Assembly: GCF_900115755.1 (NCBI RefSeq)
Contig: NZ_FOXQ01000013.1
Location: 62,001 to 126,000 of the forward strand
From: Parafilimonas terrae
GTDB lineage: Bacteria; Bacteroidota; Bacteroidia; Chitinophagales; Chitinophagaceae
DNA: 64,000 nucleotides
Direction: 5' to 3'
Below are positions 38,192 through 45,361 of this stretch, piece by piece (position 1 is the first letter of the stretch; the number at the start of each line of letters is the position of its first letter). Below the pieces are notes generated by a model. The model made no database searches, was not told the origin of the DNA, and worked only from the letters and a program-made list of their open reading frames with translations. The position numbers and the translations under genes are program-made.

Positions 38192-39301
38192 CTATGGATA
38201 TTTCACCTGCACTTTGGTAAGGCCAATAACACTGTGATAATTTATTTGCTGAATTACTTCTATGCTCCCCCAATCTACATGTACGCAGCCATGCGAGCTC
38301 CAGTCAAGCGGGCCGGCATGCAATGCTTCGCCGCCATTAAAAAATACGGCATAACTCATATTGGCACTTAAATCTTTCGAATAGCGATTATTAGGCCCTT
38401 CCCTGTTAGTTTTATCATACGTTCCGGAATACTTACCACTGTTGTATCCAATGCCTTCAATTCTTTTCACTGTATAAGTACCTTTTGATGTCATTCCTAA
38501 TGATTCAGAACCGGCTGTTGCACTAAAAGAAAAATCTGGCCATTTAAATGCATTATCATGATATTTAACGGTACCCTTGCCCGTCCATGTTTCAATATCA
38601 TTTACATCTTTGGTTTTTGTGTCCAGTTCAACGGTAATCAATTCAATCCAGGGCTTTTTTTCTTTATCCTTATCCGCATTAAAACTGTCTTCAACAAGTG
38701 TTGCTGTATCATTTTTTCCAAAATTGAAAGATTTGGAACTCCGATAAGGTTGAATATTACCCGTTTGCTGCACTACATGTGTTAACTCATGTGCCATTAA
38801 TTTTTTTCCTTCATCGCTGCCAGGCTGATATTGATCCGGCGCAAATACTATATTATTGTTATGCGTATAAGCAAGCGCATTCAGGCTTTTTGCAGATTCA
38901 TTTGCCGCTGTATCTGTATGCAATTGCACATTTGAAAAATCGTAACCAAAACGTGGTTCAAAAAAACTTCGCTCAGTTTGCGATAGAGGCCTGCCGCCTG
39001 AAACCGTGCTTAAATAATTTTCAGTTTGAGGCTCAGCATTATTATTTTCTTTTCGCTGCATCTTTTTCTCTTCTTCTTCGCAATGCGCACATTTGCGTTG
39101 TATAGATGTTATTGCAGGTTTGAAAAAAGAATTATTGTTGATTGATGGATCAGGCATGCGCATAACTTTATCAGCAACCGCATCTGCTTCCTGCTCATAC
39201 ACATCATTGGGTTGATTAATAGAAAGCTTACGTTGAAAGAAAAGTGTACTTCCTTTTTGTTGGTTTTGTATTTGATTAATATCATGCGATAAACAATTCA
39301 T
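38192..39301 (-). CDS. DUF4157 eCIS-associated protein with L,D-transpeptidase-like C-terminus
   Basis: The 369-aa protein has a leader (residues 24-85: INQPNDVYEQEADAVADKVM, then RKCAHCEEEEKKMQRKE), a DUF4157 domain (about 96-180) with a metallopeptidase-like HELTH at 171-175, and a C-terminal domain from about 215. That domain has the pattern GTYTVKRIEG, then ALHAGPLDWSSHGCVHV, where His328 and Ser336-His337-Gly338-Cys339 match the catalytic YkuD L,D-transpeptidase signature. There is no signal peptide. It lies at the distal end of the eCIS locus, 10 bases after another DUF4157 gene, which suggests an injected peptidoglycan-modifying effector. Confidence 0.85.
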   Translation of the reverse strand: MNCLSHDINQIQNQQKGSTLFFQRKLSINQPNDVYEQEADAVADKVMRMPDPSINNNSFFKPAITSIQRKCAHCEEEEKKMQRKENNNAEPQTENYLSTVSGGRPLSQTERSFFEPRFGYDFSNVQLHTDTAANESAKSLNALAYTHNNNIVFAPDQYQPGSDEGKKLMAHELTHVVQQTGNIQPYRSSKSFNFGKNDTATLVEDSFNADKDKEKKPWIELITVELDTKTKDVNDIETWTGKGTVKYHDNAFKWPDFSFSATAGSESLGMTSKGTYTVKRIEGIGYNSGKYSGTYDKTNREGPNNRYSKDLSANMSYAVFFNGGEALHAGPLDWSSHGCVHVDWGSIEVIQQINYHSVIGLTKVQVKYP

Positions 39302-39311
39302 TCTTTATAAT

Positions 39312-40841
39312 TTATTCTTCCGACCCTGTTGTTTGCGACAACATTTCTTCTGCAATCACTTCAGGATCTCTGATGTATTGAATAATATTATAATCATGTA
39401 AGATTTGTATTAATGACAGCAAACTTCCCTGGCCTATAAAATCCGGTGTAAACTCCACAGCCTGGAAAAATCCGCCACGGCTGTGCAGTGCGGCGTTTAT
39501 ATCCTGAGAAAGCTCATTTAATATGGAAGCATCAACGCCTATTGATTGCAGTGGTGTTGCAACGTATCGTACAAATTCATCGCCGCTTGAACTAAGCCGG
39601 GTAATTAAACTTATAACATTCAAATGTCTTCTTGAACGGGCCGGCAAATCTGTATAACGCCAGTTCGCTGGGTCTAATGTTGCCTGCGTAGTAAGAAATA
39701 TTCTTGATATGCTGCGTGTAATAACGCCACTGATACCACTCCCAATTGATTGCAGGAATGATAGTGTTTGTGCTACGCCTTGTGAAAATTCAATGATGGC
39801 ATTAGCAGCCTGTACGGCGCCGCAATATGTTGCACAACCCGCTGCATAAGCAACTTCAAGAAAAATCGCAACCTTTCTTATAATCTGGCTGGCAGCTACT
39901 ACAGCCGTTTCTCTTATACCTAATGCAACAAGCCTTTCCAGTAATCTTGTACGAATAGCTGCGGCGCCTGCAGTGCGTATGGGTATAAGCCCTATTTTAC
40001 CTTCTGCAATAAATACCAATACGAGTTTTAATTTATTAAGAGTACTCCAGGTTGCAAACTCTGCGCTCCATTGCCTGAAAGTTGGAGAGCGATGTGCAAA
40101 CCAACGCCTGTCGGGGCTGTTGCCGTATTCAACAGAAACTGCCTGCATTACTTCATCCATAATATCTCTCCAAATGCCCGGCGGCATACCCAATTCGCAA
40201 AGCGCAAGGCATAAAAGAAAGTTAGGATCGTTTGTTCTGTCGTCTATCTCCCGCTGAATAACCGGTTTTGTATGAATTGTTGCATCATTATTTTGCTGCA
40301 CTACATGCGTTAACTCATGTCCCAATAATCTTTTCCCGCTTTCAGTTTCAGGATTAAACTGATCTTTATTAAAAACGATATTATTACCTGTTGTATAAGC
40401 CAGCGCATTTACAGCCTGAGCAGATTTAGCAGCAGCAGCATCTGTATGAATTTTTACATTACTGAAATCATAACCCATTCTTGGTTCAAAAAAACTTCTT
40501 GTTTTTTCGTCCAATTGTTTTCCACCTGAAAGCGAGCTGATATAATTTTCTGTTTCAGCAGGAGCATTTACATCGCCATTCATTTCTTTTCGCTGCATCT
40601 TTTTTTCCTCCTCTTCGCAGTGCGCACATTTGCGTTGTATAGATGTAATGGCTGGCCGAAAAAAAGAATTATTATTGATTGATGGATCAGGCATGCGCAT
40701 TACTTTATCAGCAACCGCATCCGCTTCCTGCTCATACACATCGTTGGGCTGATTGACTGTAAGTTGAGGCTGAAAGAAAATATTATGGTTTCCAGACACA
40801 CTTTTGGCGGCACTAATATCAGTATGGATAGTTGTATTCAT
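39312..40841 (-). CDS. DUF4157 eCIS-associated protein with hydrophobic helical C-terminus
   Basis: The 509-aa protein repeats the leader found in its neighbours (NQPNDVYEQEADAVADKVMR from about residue 30, then RKCAHCEEEEKKMQRKE) and a DUF4157 domain with HELTH at 175-179. The C-terminal 310 residues match no family I recognise. They contain a long hydrophobic helical stretch (about 285-390: IRKVAIFLEVAYAAGCATYCG, VAQTLSFLQSIGSGISGVI) that could insert into or disturb membranes. No signal peptide is present. Its place between two other DUF4157 genes marks it as probable cargo of the injection system. Confidence 0.8.
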   Translation of the reverse strand: MNTTIHTDISAAKSVSGNHNIFFQPQLTVNQPNDVYEQEADAVADKVMRMPDPSINNNSFFRPAITSIQRKCAHCEEEEKKMQRKEMNGDVNAPAETENYISSLSGGKQLDEKTRSFFEPRMGYDFSNVKIHTDAAAAKSAQAVNALAYTTGNNIVFNKDQFNPETESGKRLLGHELTHVVQQNNDATIHTKPVIQREIDDRTNDPNFLLCLALCELGMPPGIWRDIMDEVMQAVSVEYGNSPDRRWFAHRSPTFRQWSAEFATWSTLNKLKLVLVFIAEGKIGLIPIRTAGAAAIRTRLLERLVALGIRETAVVAASQIIRKVAIFLEVAYAAGCATYCGAVQAANAIIEFSQGVAQTLSFLQSIGSGISGVITRSISRIFLTTQATLDPANWRYTDLPARSRRHLNVISLITRLSSSGDEFVRYVATPLQSIGVDASILNELSQDINAALHSRGGFFQAVEFTPDFIGQGSLLSLIQILHDYNIIQYIRDPEVIAEEMLSQTTGSEE

Positions 40842-40850
40842 TTACATTTT

Positions 40851-41150
40851 TCATGGTGATGAAATTCGCCCTTTGAATAATTTGCAGGTACCACTATCCA
40901 TCCATACAATGCCGGCTATATCAACATCTGCTTTATTTTCCTGTATTTTCCAATACATAACACGTTTGCTATTTCTTATTTCATCCATGCTTATTAAGGA
41001 GGCATTATCTATTTCCATATTTGCCACAAGCAATGCACGCCGGCTGGCTTCGTTAGCTGTATCTATAATGGGTTTTTCACGCACTATAAATTTCACATCA
41101 TCCGGATGAATATTGTATTTGCTTATAATATTCAGTTTATCACTCAACAT
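40851..41150 (-). CDS. Small orphan protein within the cargo bank
   Basis: The 99-aa protein has no recognisable family. It is soluble, with a predicted mixed alpha/beta pattern: KLNIISKYNIHPDDVKFIVREKPI, a helix ANEASRRALLVANMEI, and a C-terminal strand region VMYWKIQENKADVDIAGIVWM. It lies between two DUF4157 genes (9 bases before one, 12 bases after the other). Its size and place would fit an immunity protein, an adaptor or a chaperone for a neighbouring effector, but none of these is shown. Confidence 0.65.
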   Translation of the reverse strand: MLSDKLNIISKYNIHPDDVKFIVREKPIIDTANEASRRALLVANMEIDNASLISMDEIRNSKRVMYWKIQENKADVDIAGIVWMDSGTCKLFKGRISSP

Positions 41151-41162
41151 GCCTTGCTTTAT

Positions 41163-42494
41163 TTAAAATGTAATACCCGTATGCGTATTGCCGGCAATTG
41201 CATCCCAGCGTGCAGAGGCATCCTGTACTTCCTGCGGGTTACCGCAGGTAGCGGCCGGTGTTGCAGGCCGAAAACTTATTGTGCCGCTGCTGTCTGTATA
41301 AAATCCCCAGCTTACGCTTGCTGCAACCCATCTTTTATGTGAAGCATCTTCACATACGGCTGATGTATAGAACTCCATTCCAACATTTGAATCGGTGGTC
41401 CAGAATCCGGGCGAGTCATATAATGTAGCAGGCGTTGTTTCAGATCCTTCCAAAGCATTGAACCCTGAAGTATAAAAAGGAACGGATGCAGAGGTTACCC
41501 TGTCAACCATCCATCCACGTGAAGGAGCATTTGTATCGCTCCAGCCTGATCGTTGATTTCTTACTGTATTATTCCAATCAGCACTTTCAACATCTCCTGA
41601 ACTGTTTTTGGTGATTTTTCTAACAGTTTGTAATAATCGCAATGGAGTGCAGCGCCCGCAATATCTTCTGTCATTCAGGCTGGCCTGCATTTTAATATAT
41701 ACACCTTTAACATCTCTTGAAGCTGCCTGGTATGGGTAGATGCCTTTATAGGCTTTGGGGAAACTAAACGTTACGCCATAATTCTGAAACCCGCAATCAA
41801 CATTATACGATTGGCCTGCAATGGCGTCGGCTGTCATTGTACCATTTGTTATTCCCTGATCTACACCAGCAGAAGCTTCAAAGGAAGCATCATCCAGTCT
41901 TTGAATTATTTTCCTGTTTATACTGCCGCTATTCTGCTGCACCACATGTGTAAGTTCATGCGCCATTAAACGTTTGCCATTAGCTGTTTCAGGCTGATAT
42001 TGATTGGCGCCAAAAACAATGTTATTACCTGATGTATAGGCCAGTGCGTTTATGCCCTTTGCAGATTCATTGGCCGCAGTATTTGTATGCAACTGCACAT
42101 TAGAAAAATCGTAACCAAAACGCGGTTCAAAAAAACTTCGTTCACTTTTCGATAAAGACCTGCCGCCCGAAATTGTGTTTATATAATTTTCAATTTGAGA
42201 CGAAGCAATTGCTTCACCATTGCTGTTTTCTTTTCGCTGCGCTTTCTTTTCCTCTTCTTCACAATGCGCACATTTACGCTGAACTGATGTTATAGCCGGC
42301 TTGAAAAAAGAATTGCTACTCGCAGATGGATCAGCCATGCGCATAACGTGGTCTGCCATAGCATCAGCTTCCTGTTCATACACATCATTTGGTTGATTAA
42401 TTGTAAGCTTAGGCTGAATGAACGGTTTAAAAAAACTACCATTTGCTTTAACAGATTCTGATGGTATTTTTCCTGCTATTGCTTTCCCGCACAT
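41163..42494 (-). CDS. DUF4157 eCIS-associated protein with unrecognised C-terminal domain
   Basis: The 443-aa protein has the shared leader (INQPNDVYEQEADAMADHVMR from residue 32, then RKCAHCEEEEKKAQRKE) and a DUF4157 domain with HELTH at about 179-183. The C-terminal 250 residues form an unrecognised domain rich in aromatics and small residues, with Cys at several sites (NVDCGFQNYG, DRRYCGRCTPLRLLQ, AVCEDASHKRW, ATCGNPQ). It has no signal peptide. It directly follows the tape-measure gene by 29 bases, and it is the first of the three cargo genes in transcription order. Confidence 0.8.
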   Translation of the reverse strand: MCGKAIAGKIPSESVKANGSFFKPFIQPKLTINQPNDVYEQEADAMADHVMRMADPSASSNSFFKPAITSVQRKCAHCEEEEKKAQRKENSNGEAIASSQIENYINTISGGRSLSKSERSFFEPRFGYDFSNVQLHTNTAANESAKGINALAYTSGNNIVFGANQYQPETANGKRLMAHELTHVVQQNSGSINRKIIQRLDDASFEASAGVDQGITNGTMTADAIAGQSYNVDCGFQNYGVTFSFPKAYKGIYPYQAASRDVKGVYIKMQASLNDRRYCGRCTPLRLLQTVRKITKNSSGDVESADWNNTVRNQRSGWSDTNAPSRGWMVDRVTSASVPFYTSGFNALEGSETTPATLYDSPGFWTTDSNVGMEFYTSAVCEDASHKRWVAASVSWGFYTDSSGTISFRPATPAATCGNPQEVQDASARWDAIAGNTHTGITF

Positions 42495-42523
42495 AAGAAA
42501 TAATTTTAAATAATAAATTTATT

Positions 42524-44077
42524 TCAACACCATTCAACATTTAAAAAACCCTTCATCCAGGGCAATTTTACAGTTGAAAAACCCCATGGCAATTTGTTTA
42601 ATAAAACATCAACTGTTTTTTGCTCAACCGTTAGCTGCCAGCCTGTATCTGTTGTTACCAGTTTACCTTTTCGTTGCAGGAAGGTTTGCTGTAATCCTTC
42701 AACAGAAGTGTTTTTTACAGGTGGCCAGTAATTAATAACGGATTGAAGCAATTCTTTTGATTCATCAATTTCCTGTTGTGATAATATTATTCCGGACGGC
42801 AATGTTTCTTCCATATCAAAGCCGCATAAAATCTTTTGCAAAACGAGATTGAACTCTGCAACTTCCGTTAAACCCGTGCATAAATAATATAATAAAATGA
42901 TTGCCCGTTTTTGAGCTTCATCTGAAACAAATTTTTTCTTTTCTATTAATTGCAGGGATTCAAAATAAGACAGCAAGAATGGGTGCAGTAAAATAACACC
43001 GCAGTTATCAACGAATAAAGCATCTTCAGTTATATCAACTTTATCTTTCTTTATTTTTTCAGATGACTTCCCGGCTTCTTTTCCTTCTTGTTTTTGAGAA
43101 TAGTCTTCATCATCAATAAGGTTTTTTTCTTCGTTGTTCTTTAATTCAGATTTTTCAAAACCCGTAAGCCAGCTTTTATCTGTTCTTAAAAGTTCTTTTG
43201 GACTAATATGAAGAAGCGAAACCTGTTTTTTATACAACACAGCAACATTTTCTATAATAGTAGTTAAAGCCTTTGTTTGCGCTGAATTTTCCAATGCAGA
43301 TAGCTGGTTTAATATAATCGCCTCGTTACTTTTCAAAAATAGTTTGTGTAACTGAGCTGCAATTAATTCATCGAGCGTAAAATATTTGTCCTGTTCAAAC
43401 AGCAGTTCAAACATTTCAATAATATAGTTCACAGGTTTTTCAGAAGTGTTTGAAACATCCAGTTTATTATAAATAAATTTCAAATCGTTCAGCAATAACT
43501 GCCATTGATTGTCTTCTATGTTTTTATATGTTGCGGCAGCAACAATTTGCCGCATCAATCTTTGTGAACATTGCAACGAAATCCTTTCTGCTATTACCGG
43601 GTTATTTTTTACATTTTCTCGCAGCCAGTCAATGAAAAGATGCCAGTCTTTTTCTATCCATTCATTAAATATAACTGTTTCAAACGCAGCCATATCTTTC
43701 GCTTCAATATACCAGGGCAGTATTCCTTTTTCAATAAAATAAATAAACCCTTCCCTTACCGATTGCGCCTTTTTTGTAACAGAAACATCAGATATACTTT
43801 CATTGTGAAGGGAGCCCAGTGATAGTTTTAGCTGTTGTATCAGTTTATCTTTAAACCCGCTGGCAAAATCCGCCGCACTAATTTCGCCAAGATTAAGGTT
43901 CAGCTTTTCAATCCTGGTAACAGTACCCGGCGTATCAACTTCATCCAGCAGTTCTTCTATTGCAACTGTTAATCCATTGGCAAAAAGCTTGCTTACAGTA
44001 TTCTGATAATTGAATGCATTATCTATACTTTCAACGTTTAAAATAACTTCCTGTTTATGTATGATGTGGTTAGGCAT
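42524..44077 (-). CDS. Contractile injection system tape-measure protein (CIS_TMP)
   Basis: The 517-aa protein begins with IHKQEVILNVESIDNAFNYQNTVSKLF and LPPAI-like region replaced by EELLDEVDTPGTVTRIEKLNLNLG, as in CIS_TMP proteins. The conserved NCGVILLHPFLLSYFESLQL block (about residue 315) and YYLCTGLTEVAEFNLVLQKILCGF (about 352-375) are the family signature. Tape-measure proteins set tail length by scaffolding tube assembly. There is a charged Lys/Glu linker around residues 280-310. The gene immediately precedes the effector bank. Confidence 0.9.
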   Translation of the reverse strand: MPNHIIHKQEVILNVESIDNAFNYQNTVSKLFANGLTVAIEELLDEVDTPGTVTRIEKLNLNLGEISAADFASGFKDKLIQQLKLSLGSLHNESISDVSVTKKAQSVREGFIYFIEKGILPWYIEAKDMAAFETVIFNEWIEKDWHLFIDWLRENVKNNPVIAERISLQCSQRLMRQIVAAATYKNIEDNQWQLLLNDLKFIYNKLDVSNTSEKPVNYIIEMFELLFEQDKYFTLDELIAAQLHKLFLKSNEAIILNQLSALENSAQTKALTTIIENVAVLYKKQVSLLHISPKELLRTDKSWLTGFEKSELKNNEEKNLIDDEDYSQKQEGKEAGKSSEKIKKDKVDITEDALFVDNCGVILLHPFLLSYFESLQLIEKKKFVSDEAQKRAIILLYYLCTGLTEVAEFNLVLQKILCGFDMEETLPSGIILSQQEIDESKELLQSVINYWPPVKNTSVEGLQQTFLQRKGKLVTTDTGWQLTVEQKTVDVLLNKLPWGFSTVKLPWMKGFLNVEWC

Positions 44078-44109
44078 CTTTAATTATTCAATTAATGCCG
44101 GATACTTAT

Positions 44110-44205
44110 TTGAATATTCAATAATCAATGCTCAACAATCAATATTCACTTTAGAGACGTTTACAATTGAACATTGATGATTGCATGTTGATTATTGATT
44201 ATTTT
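44110..44205. repeat. AT-rich intergenic repeat, copy 2
   Basis: The region is made of short units such as GAATATTCAATAATCAATG and the block GTTTACAATTGAACATTGAT, the latter identical to bases in the repeat near 33530. It fills most of the gap between the tape-measure gene and the SprB-repeat gene and contains no reading frame of note. Confidence 0.5.
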
Positions 44206-44230
44206 GCCTTAAATCAACAACATTGAATCA

Positions 44231-45259
44231 TCAATTATTAATCCATACTTCACAAACTGCCCGCACATGATATTTGTTCGCTTTATCACTTTGTATTTCT
44301 CTGCCATTAAGAAAATCAACCACCCACGCAGTATGTCTTTTAGGCGCTTCAACTGAAGTCCAGTAACCTTCTTTTGCAAAGCCGCCGGTATTTTTTGCAG
44401 CAAGCGTTTTGTATATTAAACTTAATTCAGCCTTAGAAGGCAAATACCAACCTTTACAGCTATCGGTACTGAATTTTGAGCAGGTATTTGCAGCCAGCGA
44501 AAACGAATCAATTTTAACTGCATTGCTTCTGTCAAAAATAATATCATTGGTAGCGCCGATTACGGTATAAGTAAATTGGGAATTATACCATGTTACACTG
44601 CTGCTTTGATCGGCGAAAGAGCATATAAGATAGCGTGTGGCGCAGGGATGTTTATCGTTGCGGGCAGTATCTACAAACACTACATACCCGCAAGACATAG
44701 AATCGCCAACTTTATATTTAGGTATTGATGAACCGCCCTGAGGCTGTAAGATAACACTGCACGTATCGGAACATCGGTTGGCATCAGAAACCGTTGCAAT
44801 GTATGTACCTGCGGGCAAACCGGTTTGAACGGAATCAGATCGCTGCGGGCCTGCATTCCATGAATAAGAAAAAGGAGGCGTACCGCCTGAAGCCGTTACA
44901 GAAACAGTTCCCGAATTGGCGCCACATTGCATGCTGCCCGAACATGATACAATCAATCTTGAAGGCTCAGCAAGTGTAACACGCTGGGAGTCGCTTAACG
45001 TATTGAAGGTGTCGCGTATCCTGATGGTATAAGCGCCTGCCTTTAAATTCACAAACAAGTTGGAAGCCTGGAATGTGCGCCCGCCATCAATGGAATAATT
45101 GTAGGGCGGCCTGCCATTGGACGCAGTAATGGTAATGGTACCGTTGGCCTGGCCATTGCATCGCACATTTGTTACAGCCACATTTTTTATGGATGGGCGG
45201 GTTTGCGCATAGCCACCGGCAGTGTAAGCCATACAAAGAAAAAATATGAGGTATTTCAT
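44231..45259 (-). CDS. Secreted SprB-repeat/DUF1566-like protein
   Basis: The 342-aa protein has a Sec signal peptide (cleavage near GYAQ, about residue 19). Two SprB-like repeats follow (about 24-95: VTNVRCNGQANGTITITASNG..PPYNYSIDGG and VTLAEP; then 98-172: NSGTVSVTASGGTPPFSYSW, AGTYIATVSDANRCSDT). The C-terminus (about 180-342) resembles DUF1566/Lcl-type domains (KVGDSMSCGYVVFVDT, KGWYLPSKAELSLIY, EGYWTSVEAPKRHTAWVVDF). It has no clear type IX sorting tail. It sits inside the eCIS locus although the other components lack signal peptides, so it may be an insertion or a surface partner. Confidence 0.8.
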   Translation of the reverse strand: MKYLIFFLCMAYTAGGYAQTRPSIKNVAVTNVRCNGQANGTITITASNGRPPYNYSIDGGRTFQASNLFVNLKAGAYTIRIRDTFNTLSDSQRVTLAEPSRLIVSCSGSMQCGANSGTVSVTASGGTPPFSYSWNAGPQRSDSVQTGLPAGTYIATVSDANRCSDTCSVILQPQGGSSIPKYKVGDSMSCGYVVFVDTARNDKHPCATRYLICSFADQSSSVTWYNSQFTYTVIGATNDIIFDRSNAVKIDSFSLAANTCSKFSTDSCKGWYLPSKAELSLIYKTLAAKNTGGFAKEGYWTSVEAPKRHTAWVVDFLNGREIQSDKANKYHVRAVCEVWINN

Positions 45260-45361
45260 TTGTTTAATTTTTATAGGTTAGATGTACGCGTGAACCGGCT
45301 CAGCCGGGCAGAGAACGCCTAATAAACACTTCTCTGTGAGTTAAAATTTCACGTAAGCGCT

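Noticed and set aside
41163-42494. DUF4157 HELTH motif as an active protease
   Set aside because: The HExxH is present in all three cargo proteins, but no third metal ligand was identified by eye and the domain may be structural; no protease activity is claimed.
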